Shown piece by piece: positions 56,402-64,000 of a stretch of DNA of 64,000 nucleotides (the first letter of the stretch is position 1; each line of letters starts with the position of its first letter). The stretch comes from an uncultured Clostridia bacterium (GTDB lineage: Bacteria > Bacillota > Clostridia > Christensenellales > Borkfalkiaceae): contig CALVXG010000002.1 in NCBI GenBank assembly GCA_944368925.1, positions 124,001-188,000 on the forward strand, given 5' to 3'. The position numbers were made by a program, and so were the translations under genes. The notes below the pieces were generated by a model. The model searched no databases. It was not told the origin of the DNA and saw only the letters and a list, made by a program, of their open reading frames with translations.

Positions 56402-58812
56402 AGAAAATTTTGACAAAATTTCTGACGGGCGGTCTTGCCCTGGCGATGTTGTTCGGGGGCACGGCGTGCTCGACGGAAAACGGGGAATACGAATACAAAA
56501 AGGAGAGCGAAACGCTCTATTATACGGGGTCGGACAATACGGATCTGAACCTGTTCATGAACGATTTTTTCCACCGGAACATGCGTTATGACGAAGAGAG
56601 TCTTGCGGGCTGGGGCGACGACGTGACCCTTGGTGCGGTGACGGGCGCGGGATCGTTTTTCGGGAAGGAATGGGAAGCGTTGGCGCTGACGTTCTTCGAT
56701 TCTTCGGCGGACGTATACAATACGGACAGGTATCAGACGGTGCGCAACTGGCTGACGGGACAGCCGATGGACAAATTCGGGTATGTCTGGAACGGTGCGG
56801 ACAGGTTTGAAGCGGGTCGGAACACGGAGCAGCTGTTCAAGCAAGGCTGGCCGTTCCCCGATTATACGTGGAACACGGGGTCTTTGCCCGGCTGGGAATT
56901 CAATGCGGACGGAGACAAGGAAGGCTGGACGGACAATGCGGCGTCCTCGTCGGTGTCCAACGGTTTTTATTCGGCGAGCGCGGTGAACGCGGACTCTCTG
57001 GAGTTTGTCTGGCCGGAAGAGAAGGTGGTTTTGTCGGAGCTGACGCCGTTTGTGGAGGTAGATCTGAGCCTTTTGGACACGGCGACGTACGGGCAGCAGG
57101 AGATGTCGGTGGGGGACGTGCAGATACAATTCCGCAACAGTCAGAGCGACGAGTGGTACACCGCGTCGATGGCAGATTATTGCACGCGGCCTGCGGAGGA
57201 GATCTCGCCGAATTTCCGTCAGAACATGTATTTTGACATGTACAATCACCCGCAGTGGGCGGACAAAGAGATCACGGACGTGAAGCTGGTCATTCTTCCC
57301 AAAGAGGGGCAGAAACTGAACGTAGACGCAAAGCTGAACTTTTTCCGTATGCAGTTCGATTCGAGGCAGGTGAACAACAACAGCATTCTGATCACGGGGA
57401 CGAAGGCATTGTACGAGTATTCGCATGATACCGAACTTTTGGAAACGATGTTACCCAAAGTGAAGCGTGCGGTGCAGTTTTATCTGACCAATCTCGGCGG
57501 CGAGAGCGGGGTCGTTTCCAACGAATTCTGTGTGGGGCACGAAATACGTCTGGACGAACACGGATCGCGGATCATGGGATACGGGATCGGCGACGGATAC
57601 TGGGATATGCTGTCGCTTCCTGCGGAAAATATTTACATTAACGTGTATTTCTACAAAGCGGTGCGCGATGCGGCATGGCTTTTGGAAGCGGCGGAGCAGG
57701 AAGGCATTACCTGCGACGAGCAGACGATCGTGACGAATGAAGGCCTGGAAGTTTCATGCGACGCCACGGCGGAAGAGCTGGAAGCGTTGATGGGCGTGAT
57801 TGAGACCAAATTCACGGAAACGTTCTGGAACGAGAGAACGGGCAGGTTCCATGCGGGATATTCCAACGCGTACGGCTGCATCATCGACTACGGGTTCACC
57901 TATTTCAATCTGGAAGCGATCGTGGCGGGGCTTGCTTCGCAGGAGCAGGTAGAGAGTATTTATGCCTGGCTGGACGGCGACAGGATCGTGGAGTCGCAGA
58001 CGTATACCTGTGCGAACGGGGCGACGCTGAACGTGGTGGAAAAATCTACGGGCGACGACATTTATCTGTACAGGTTTGCGCCGCGGACGAACACGGCGGA
58101 CAACGATTCGGCGCATTATCTGTGGACGTGGACGCCCAGGAAGTTCGGAAATCAGTTGCAGAACGGCGGTGCGGCGCTGTTTATGTCCTATTATGATCTT
58201 GTGGCGCGTGCGAAATATCTTGGAATCGAAAATGCGGCGCAGCGTCTCAAAGAGATTCAGGAGTGGTATCTGGAAGTTCTGAATTACAACGAAACGGACG
58301 AAGGCGCGCGCGGCGGTGCCTATTTCTACTGGGATTATTACCAGGCGTTGGATATCGATGAAAACCCGTGGATCATGGATGCGGGCAATCTTCTGGAAGG
58401 TTCCAACATGGGAACGGCAGGCTCGGGACTTTTGGCTTTGGACTACGTATTCCCCGAAACGGCCCTGTTCTGGAGAGCGATCCCCGAAATGTATTTCGGG
58501 ATGAGCGTATCCACGGATAACGTATTGCAGCTTGCACCGAATCTGAGCGAAGATCTCAGCTGGTATAAAAACGAAAATCTCAAGTATTCGGGTCTTGTCT
58601 ATGATCTGACCGTGGGGAACAATTTTGTTCAGATCAACAACGTGCGCGGAACGGTCACGGATGAAAAGGTATGCGTAACTTTGGAAAAACCGGAAGGCGG
58701 GTTCAAAGTTTATTTGGACGGAAAGGAGCTTCCTTCGTCCGAATATAAAGTCAGCGGTTCCAAAATCGAAGTCACGGCAGATTTTGGAGCGTGCAAAATC
58801 GAAGTTCGATAA
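56398..58812 (+). CDS. Lipoprotein, probable (alpha/alpha)6-barrel glycoside hydrolase
   Basis: 804 residues. Signal peptide with lipobox GTAC (Cys24). A beta-type N-terminal part (about 160-330) precedes a helical region (about 340-730) whose pattern suits six-hairpin glycosidases: NEFCVGHEIRLDEHG, GIGDGYWDML, NIYINVYFYKAVRDAAWLL, ERTGRFHAGYS, YGFTYFNLEAI, ARGGAYFYWDYYQALDI. A small beta domain closes it (about 735-804). Acidic residues in GYGIGDGYWD and GFTYFNLEAI are candidate catalytic ones. I cannot name the family. It overlaps the surface-protein gene by 4 bases (coupled), and the sugar transporter and rhamnosidase genes follow. It likely trims a glycan at the cell surface. Confidence 0.72.
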   Translation: MKKILTKFLTGGLALAMLFGGTACSTENGEYEYKKESETLYYTGSDNTDLNLFMNDFFHRNMRYDEESLAGWGDDVTLGAVTGAGSFFGKEWEALALTFFDSSADVYNTDRYQTVRNWLTGQPMDKFGYVWNGADRFEAGRNTEQLFKQGWPFPDYTWNTGSLPGWEFNADGDKEGWTDNAASSSVSNGFYSASAVNADSLEFVWPEEKVVLSELTPFVEVDLSLLDTATYGQQEMSVGDVQIQFRNSQSDEWYTASMADYCTRPAEEISPNFRQNMYFDMYNHPQWADKEITDVKLVILPKEGQKLNVDAKLNFFRMQFDSRQVNNNSILITGTKALYEYSHDTELLETMLPKVKRAVQFYLTNLGGESGVVSNEFCVGHEIRLDEHGSRIMGYGIGDGYWDMLSLPAENIYINVYFYKAVRDAAWLLEAAEQEGITCDEQTIVTNEGLEVSCDATAEELEALMGVIETKFTETFWNERTGRFHAGYSNAYGCIIDYGFTYFNLEAIVAGLASQEQVESIYAWLDGDRIVESQTYTCANGATLNVVEKSTGDDIYLYRFAPRTNTADNDSAHYLWTWTPRKFGNQLQNGGAALFMSYYDLVARAKYLGIENAAQRLKEIQEWYLEVLNYNETDEGARGGAYFYWDYYQALDIDENPWIMDAGNLLEGSNMGTAGSGLLALDYVFPETALFWRAIPEMYFGMSVSTDNVLQLAPNLSEDLSWYKNENLKYSGLVYDLTVGNNFVQINNVRGTVTDEKVCVTLEKPEGGFKVYLDGKELPSSEYKVSGSKIEVTADFGACKIEVR

Positions 58813-58826
58813 TCGGAGGAAAAAAC

Positions 58827-60170
58827 ATGAAAAAACTGACAGTCATTTTGCTGTTGCTCGCCTTTGCGCTGACGCTGGCGCTGTCCGCGTGCGCGAAGGT
58901 CGATGACATCAACGAAGGAAACGAGTACGAAGAGGACGCCGTCACCATCGTGGTGGGCATCAAGGCAGATTCGACGGAAAAGGCGTATCTGAGCGCTTTT
59001 TCGAAGGCGTTTAACCAGGTAAACAAATCCATCAAGATCTCGATACAGACGTTTGCGGATTATCAGCAGGCGATGAACAACTACATCGCCACCGACAGCA
59101 TGCCGGACATTGTCTGGTGCACGGGCGACTATCATGCTCCCTATTCGAGCACGGGGCATTACGAAGATCTGACGCCTTACTTTGAACGGGACGGGATCGA
59201 CCTTTCGCAGTATTACAAGACGAGCATCGATTCGGCGCGCCTGACCAGCGATACGACGGCGGAAAATTACGATTCCGTGTGGTTCATGCCGAGAGATTAC
59301 AACAGGCTGACCATCATGTACAACAAGGACATTTTCGACAAGGCGGGACTTGCGTATCCTACCGACGATTGGACGTGGGAAGATTTTCTGGAAACTTGCA
59401 GGACGCTGCGCGAAAAGATGAACAACAACGAAAACGGGCTCAGCCAGTATATGTATCCTGCGGATCTGCTGTTGAGCGACAACGTCGGCATGTTTACGGC
59501 TCTGACGGCGGAAGGCGGCAGCATTGTGGATGAAAACGGAAATTCGGACGTCGCTTCCATGGAAACGCAGCTCGCATACGAAGCGCTGCGCGGATACGTG
59601 CAGGAAGGGTTGTTCCTGGATCCGACCAAGAGTGCGAGCGTATCGTTCTCGCGCAATACCATTGCGATGAACGCATGCGTGCGCCCCGTGCTTCCCAATT
59701 ATATCAACGACGTCAATCTTGATTTTGCGGCGTATCCGCTGAGTGAAACCACGAAGGTGGGGGCAGGCTGCTCGGGGTATGCGATCTCTGCCACGAGCGA
59801 GCACAAAGAGGAAGCGTGGGAATTCATCAAATTTATCGGTTCGGAAGAGGGACAGCGCGCCTTTGCCACCACGTCGGGATGCGTGCCCGTGCTCAAGAGC
59901 GTGGCGGAAGACGAAACGTCCGCATGGCGCAGGTTTACGGGCATCACGGGGGCGGAACTCAACCATCAGGCATTCATCGCGGATTCCGATCGTGACCTGT
60001 ACCTGAATGTATTTGACCACAAAGATCCGCGCCTGTCCACGACGCTTTTGGGATATATGCAGGATTGTTCGTATGCCTGCCTGCATGAAACGTACAACGG
60101 CCGCGGAAGCATAGCGGGTGCGACGCAGTATTACCAGGATCAGATCAACAACGCGACGTTTGTCGGTTAA
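58827..60170 (+). CDS. Extracellular solute-binding protein of a sugar ABC transporter (family 1)
   Basis: 447 residues. Signal peptide with lipobox LSAC (Cys22), so it is a membrane-tethered lipoprotein. The bilobed fold of family 1 is visible: ITIVVGIKADSTEKAYLSAF-like start, SMPDIVWCTGDYHAPY (about 91-106), WFMPRDYNRLTIMYNKDIFDKAGLAYPTDDWTWEDFL (in part, about 152-188) and SATSEHKEEAWEFIKFI (about 322-338). It binds oligosaccharide and delivers it to the two permeases that follow. GGAGG is placed for the ATG at 58827, not for the upstream in-frame start. Confidence 0.93.
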   Translation: MKKLTVILLLLAFALTLALSACAKVDDINEGNEYEEDAVTIVVGIKADSTEKAYLSAFSKAFNQVNKSIKISIQTFADYQQAMNNYIATDSMPDIVWCTGDYHAPYSSTGHYEDLTPYFERDGIDLSQYYKTSIDSARLTSDTTAENYDSVWFMPRDYNRLTIMYNKDIFDKAGLAYPTDDWTWEDFLETCRTLREKMNNNENGLSQYMYPADLLLSDNVGMFTALTAEGGSIVDENGNSDVASMETQLAYEALRGYVQEGLFLDPTKSASVSFSRNTIAMNACVRPVLPNYINDVNLDFAAYPLSETTKVGAGCSGYAISATSEHKEEAWEFIKFIGSEEGQRAFATTSGCVPVLKSVAEDETSAWRRFTGITGAELNHQAFIADSDRDLYLNVFDHKDPRLSTTLLGYMQDCSYACLHETYNGRGSIAGATQYYQDQINNATFVG

Positions 60171-60184
60171 GGACGGTGAAAGCG

Positions 60185-61090
60185 ATGCAGGCGTCTTTCC
60201 GAAAGAAAGGTTTGCTGAAAAGCGGGGCGTGGGTCGGCTATATTCTGATCGCGCCCTGCATGATCGGTATTCTGATATTCAACTTCATTCCGATGGGATT
60301 GTCGTTGTTTTACAGCTTTTCCACGTATGACATCATCAATCCGCCGCGCAATTTCGGCGTACATAACTATACCAACGTTTTCACGAACGTGATCCTGCGC
60401 GACAAGTTTTTGAAATCGATGCTTCATACGGGCGAATATCTCATATTCAGCATTCTGATCGGGTTGTTTTTATCCTTTTTGCTGGCGTTGTTTCTCAACC
60501 AGAAGCTCAAGGGCATGGCGGCGTACAGGGTTTTGTATTATCTGCCGAACCTGCTTCCGCCCGTCTGTTCGGCGATCGTGTGGGCGGACATCACCGATCC
60601 GCTCTACGGGTTGGGGAATTCGCTTCTCAATCATATGGGGCTTCCCTCGTATACGTTTTATGCGGATCCGAGCTCGGCGATGCCCACGTTTCTGATTTTA
60701 AGTCTTTGGGGGCTGGGAAGCGGGCTGATGCTCTGGATCGCACAGTTCCAGAACATACCCGACGCGTTGTATGAGGCGGCGGATCTGGAAGGGGCGAACG
60801 CGTTTGAAAAGTGCATCAAGATCACGGTGCCGATGAGTACGCCGACCATCTTTTATACGCTGATCAACAGCATCATTGCGGGGTTGCAGGTATTCGGGCC
60901 TTACCTTGTGACGGGCGCGGGGCCGGACGATTCGCTGTTGTTCTTCGTGACGAACATATATATCAACCACCGCGAATTCAACATGGGGCTCGCGTGCGCG
61001 CTCAGCTGGATGCTGTTCGTCGTGATCGCGGTTCTGACGCTTGTGTTGTTCCGCAAGAGCAAGTGGGTGTTTTACGGGGAGGATATCTGA
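60185..61090 (+). CDS. Sugar ABC transporter permease (MalF-like)
   Basis: 301 residues with six hydrophobic segments. The EAA loop, which docks the ATPase, reads EAADLEGANAFEKCIKITVP (about 196-215). The N-terminus KSGAWVGYILIAPCMIGILIF is typical of CUT1 permeases of the MalF/UgpA type. A GTG at 60176 is in frame, but GGTGA fits the ATG at 60185. It overlaps the next permease by one base. No ATP-binding gene is in the operon; a shared MsmX-like ATPase is expected elsewhere. Confidence 0.92.
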   Translation: MQASFRKKGLLKSGAWVGYILIAPCMIGILIFNFIPMGLSLFYSFSTYDIINPPRNFGVHNYTNVFTNVILRDKFLKSMLHTGEYLIFSILIGLFLSFLLALFLNQKLKGMAAYRVLYYLPNLLPPVCSAIVWADITDPLYGLGNSLLNHMGLPSYTFYADPSSAMPTFLILSLWGLGSGLMLWIAQFQNIPDALYEAADLEGANAFEKCIKITVPMSTPTIFYTLINSIIAGLQVFGPYLVTGAGPDDSLLFFVTNIYINHREFNMGLACALSWMLFVVIAVLTLVLFRKSKWVFYGEDI

Positions 61091-61962
61091 TGGATGCAGT
61101 CAACGAGCGCAGACGGAAAATGCGCAAGATCCGCAGGACGACGGTCGTTGTAGTGCGGCATTGTATCATCAGTCTGCTGGCGCTGTTCTTTTTGCTCCCG
61201 ATCATCGTGCTTCTCACCCGTTCGGTGATGAGTCCGGACGATATTTATCGGGTACCGACCCTGCTTTTCCCGACGAAACTGGATTTTTCGGGGTATACAG
61301 AGGCGTTCGACGCGCAGATTCTGAGTTATCTTCTGAATACGGTGATCGTGGTCGCGGTAAACACGGTCTTTGTGCCGCTGACCTGTCTGATGTGCGGATA
61401 CGGGTTTGCGAAGGTGCGTTTTCCCGGCCGCGGGATCGCGTTTTCGCTGCTGTTGAGCACGATCATGATCCCCGGGATCGCGATGCAGATCCCGCTGTAC
61501 ATCGTGTATTATCATCTGGGGCTGACCGATTCGCTTTGGCCGCTGATGATCACGGCGTTTTTCGGCGGCGGGGCCATGAGCATCTTTTTCATGCGCCAGT
61601 ATTTAAAGGGGATCCCCGATTCCATTCTGGAAGCGGCGCGCGTGGACGGTGCGAACGCGCTGGTCATCATGTTCAAGATCATGCTGCCGCTGGCGCGTCC
61701 CGTGGTGGTGCTGACGGCGGTCAACGTGTTCATCGGGCAGTATAACGATTACGGCACGGCGCTCATTTATATCTGGAACGAGAAGTTTTATACGCTTTCG
61801 GTGGGCTTGTATTACAAGTATCTCGCGCCGGGGGCGGAGAGCATAGACGCGAACGTGCAGTATGCGGCGGGCGTGTTGGTCATGGTTCCGATGGTGGTGA
61901 TCTTTGCGCTGTTCCAGAAGCAGCTCATCAACGGCATCGTGACCAGCGGAATGAAATTATAG
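61090..61962 (+). CDS. Sugar ABC transporter permease (MalG-like)
   Basis: 290 residues with six hydrophobic segments. EAA loop: EAARVDGANALVIMFKIMLP (about 184-203). YTEAFDAQILSYLLNTVIVV and SIFFMRQYLKGIPDSILE are typical of MalG/UgpE-type CUT1 permeases. The start ATG overlaps the TGA of the preceding permease. Forms the heterodimeric channel with it. The rhamnosidase gene starts 12 bases later. Confidence 0.93.
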   Translation: MDAVNERRRKMRKIRRTTVVVVRHCIISLLALFFLLPIIVLLTRSVMSPDDIYRVPTLLFPTKLDFSGYTEAFDAQILSYLLNTVIVVAVNTVFVPLTCLMCGYGFAKVRFPGRGIAFSLLLSTIMIPGIAMQIPLYIVYYHLGLTDSLWPLMITAFFGGGAMSIFFMRQYLKGIPDSILEAARVDGANALVIMFKIMLPLARPVVVLTAVNVFIGQYNDYGTALIYIWNEKFYTLSVGLYYKYLAPGAESIDANVQYAAGVLVMVPMVVIFALFQKQLINGIVTSGMKL

Positions 61963-61974
61963 GACGGGCAAGCT

Positions 61975-64000
61975 ATGGACATGCAAGAAAGTAAATGGAT
62001 CGGTTTTTATACGGATCCTTCCTACGACGAGAGCGAAAGCGACCGTAAATTCGGAGCGCCCGCGATGTACGTGTATAAGAAATTCGATATCTGGAAGGCG
62101 GTGAGCCGCGCCACGCTGGAGTGCTGTGCGCTGGGCGTATACGCGGCGTACGTGAACGGCAGTGCGGTGGAGAGCTTTTTGGAACCGGGGTTTACCGATT
62201 ACAACAAGCGGGTCTACAGCCGCAGATTTGACGTGACGTCCCTGCTGATCGGCGGCAAAAACGCATTCGGGGCGTGCGTCGGCGACGGCTGGTACACGGG
62301 CAACGTGGCGATGGTGCGCAGGCAGCGGTTCGGCAAATATCCGCTCCTGTTCGCGGCGCGGCTGGAGATCGAATACCGCGACGGGGAAGTGCAGGTGATC
62401 GGGACGGACAAAAGCTGGAGCGGCGCGACGGGCGCGGTGCGCGAAAACGACATTCTGAACGGAGAAACGCGCGATTTCAGGCTTCCGCACGGCAGCATAT
62501 TCACGGCGGACTATCCCGACAAAAGCGCGGTGACGGAATCGGAATATCCGATTTTGCCGCAGCCGAGTGATTTTGAACCCGTACAGCTTTGCGAAAAATT
62601 TGCCCCGACGTACATATGGCGCGGGGAAAAAGAGGCGCTTGTCGATTTCGGGCAGAACATGGCGGGCGTGCTGCACCTGCGGGTGCAGGGCGAAGCGGGC
62701 ACGCGGGTGACGCTGCGCCACGGCGAGATGCTCGATGAAGACGGGGAGCTGTATACGGCCAACCTGCGTTCGGCGCTGAACACGGACACGCTGCTTTTGA
62801 GCGGCGGCGAGGACGATTTTGTTCCGCTGTTTACCTATCACGGGTTCCGTTATGCGCAGATCGAAGCGGATAAGCCCGTAAAGATACTCTTTCTCGAAGC
62901 GCGCGCGGTGCACAACGAGCTGAAAGGGGCGGGGGAATTTTCCTGTTCGTCGGCGCTCGTCAACCGTATATTCCGCAACGTATGGTGGAGCATGAATTCC
63001 AATTTTGTCTCCGTACCGACCGACTGTCCGCAGCGCGACGAGCGGCTGGGGTGGCTGGCGGACGCGCATTTGTTTGCGCGCACGGCGATGTACAATGCGG
63101 ACTGTGAAAAATTTTACAGGCGGTATTTGCGCGACGTTTCGGACGCGGCGACGGAAGAGGGCGTTACGGACTATGCGCCGTACGTGAACATTTTCGGCAG
63201 GAACAACGGCGGCTGGGCGGACGGTGCGGTGATATTGCCGTATTTTCATTACCGCATGTACGGAGATAAGGGCATCATACGCGAAAACCTGGAACTGATG
63301 CAAAAACATATCCGTGCGAGCATACGCACGGCGAAGGACGGGATCCGCGAGCAGAGCGTGTACGGCGACTGGCTGAACATCGGTGCGGATACGCCTCTTG
63401 ACGTGTTCTGTACGGCGTACCATTATTACAGTCTGTGCCTGTATCTGTATCTTTTGGGTGAGATCGGCGAAAGCGATGCGGAAGCGGAGACCGAAAAACA
63501 GAAGACGTATAGCGCATTTCGCGGCAAACTTGTGGATGCGGACGGCAGGGTGAAAGGGGATACGCAGACGGGGTATGTGCTGGCGTATGCGTTCGGACTG
63601 CTGGAAAAGGAAGCGGCGGCGAAGCATTTGCGCCGCAAATTCGAAGAGAGCGGCATGCATCTGACGACGGGATTCAACGGCGGAAGGTATCTTTTGCCCG
63701 TGCTTTCGGAGCTGGGGTTGGGCGACATTGCCTACACGCTTTTGCTCAGCGAAGAATATCCGGGCTGGGGATACAGCATTGCGAACGGTGCCACGACCAT
63801 CTGGGAACGTTGGAACAGCTACACGAAGGAAAACGGATTCGGCGATGCGAGCATGAATTCTTTCAATCATTATGTGTTCGGCAGCTGTGTGGAATGGATG
63901 TACCGCTATGTGTTGGGGATCCGTGAAGACAGACCGGGTTTTTCGGAAGTTCTCATTGCGCCGCGGTTCGACCCGTGCGGGAGGATCACCTCTGCGGAGG
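61975..64000 (+). CDS. Alpha-L-rhamnosidase, GH78, 3' end beyond the window
   Basis: 675 codons are present without a stop before the window edge. An N-terminal beta-sandwich lectin-like domain (about 25-170; EPGFTDYNKRVYSRRFDVTSLL, GDGWYTGN) is followed by VDFGQNMAGVLHLRV and LRHGEMLDEDGELYT (about 220-262). The (alpha/alpha)6 catalytic domain carries the GH78 signature VPTDCPQRDERLGWLADAH (about 345-363, with the catalytic Asp/Arg-Asp-Glu group) and later WNSYTKENGFGDASMNSFNHY (about 622-642, in part). No signal peptide, so it acts in the cytosol on imported rhamnosides. The ATG at 61975 is 12 bases after the permease gene; an ATG two codons later is possible. Confidence 0.95.
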   Translation, partial: MDMQESKWIGFYTDPSYDESESDRKFGAPAMYVYKKFDIWKAVSRATLECCALGVYAAYVNGSAVESFLEPGFTDYNKRVYSRRFDVTSLLIGGKNAFGACVGDGWYTGNVAMVRRQRFGKYPLLFAARLEIEYRDGEVQVIGTDKSWSGATGAVRENDILNGETRDFRLPHGSIFTADYPDKSAVTESEYPILPQPSDFEPVQLCEKFAPTYIWRGEKEALVDFGQNMAGVLHLRVQGEAGTRVTLRHGEMLDEDGELYTANLRSALNTDTLLLSGGEDDFVPLFTYHGFRYAQIEADKPVKILFLEARAVHNELKGAGEFSCSSALVNRIFRNVWWSMNSNFVSVPTDCPQRDERLGWLADAHLFARTAMYNADCEKFYRRYLRDVSDAATEEGVTDYAPYVNIFGRNNGGWADGAVILPYFHYRMYGDKGIIRENLELMQKHIRASIRTAKDGIREQSVYGDWLNIGADTPLDVFCTAYHYYSLCLYLYLLGEIGESDAEAETEKQKTYSAFRGKLVDADGRVKGDTQTGYVLAYAFGLLEKEAAAKHLRRKFEESGMHLTTGFNGGRYLLPVLSELGLGDIAYTLLLSEEYPGWGYSIANGATTIWERWNSYTKENGFGDASMNSFNHYVFGSCVEWMYRYVLGIREDRPGFSEVLIAPRFDPCGRITSAE

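Noticed and set aside
61957-63870. 637-codon open frame opposite the rhamnosidase gene
   Set aside because: The + strand encodes an unmistakable GH78 enzyme that is open to the window end; the antisense frame is its shadow.

Overview
The window looks like the chromosome of an anaerobic, endospore-forming, gut-associated member of the Clostridia (Bacillota). Evidence: sigma-A promoters with TTGACA/TATAAT boxes and 16-18 bp spacers, strong AGGAGG ribosome sites, many intrinsic terminators, T-box, tetrahydrofolate and PyrR leaders, the PyrK/PyrD type B dihydroorotate dehydrogenase, meso-diaminopimelate dehydrogenase, an Fe-S serine dehydratase, sigma-E- and sigma-K-like promoters in front of a LysM and a coat-like protein, and a bile-salt-hydrolase-family enzyme. 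Base composition is G+C-rich by eye, except for an A+T-rich island near 51.1-53.0 kb. A Christensenellales-like lineage is a guess only.

Layout. 0-5.4 kb: end of a glycosyltransferase, tRNA-Arg(CCG), an unknown membrane protein, an acyl-CoA synthetase and two tandem small winged-helix/membrane proteins. 5.5-10.5 kb: uvrB-uvrA. 10.5-16.5 kb: YetF/DUF4363 pair, tetrahydrofolate-riboswitch-controlled folT, a SpoVB/MATE-type flippase, a small sporulation-like cluster and a phosphoesterase. 16.7-23.1 kb: a PyrR-attenuated pyrimidine operon, pyrR-B-C-E-F-K-D (no carAB here). 23.3-34.6 kb: polysaccharide deacetylase, Trp-T-box-controlled trpB2, galK-galM-yfcE, ddh, an EamA exporter, a cyclophilin-like lipoprotein, serine dehydratase and azlCD. 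34.7-45.6 kb: class I lysyl-tRNA synthetase with a C-terminal tRNA-binding domain, Nudix, a gene pair that includes a sirtuin remnant, tRNA-Glu with three tandem copies of its own 3' end, a lone Cas4/RecB-like nuclease, TetR-GT4-CmpB genes, DUF6062, a lipid kinase and the bile salt hydrolase.

45.6-53.2 kb is the accessory-looking part. It holds a pentanucleotide repeat; a three-gene unit (WYL-LRR-FtsK-gamma regulator, soluble FtsH-like AAA+/M41 protease, 61-residue protein) that I regard as the best candidate for an undescribed system; a YitT protein; a decaying array of lipoprotein paralogues; and a candidate small RNA.

53.6-64.0 kb is one long carbohydrate-utilisation operon: a large anchored surface protein, a lipoprotein that is probably an (alpha/alpha)6-barrel glycosidase, a CUT1 sugar ABC importer (binding protein and two permeases, no ATPase gene), and an alpha-L-rhamnosidase (GH78) that runs off the window end. 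Together they suggest capture, hydrolysis and import of a rhamnose-containing glycan or glycoside.
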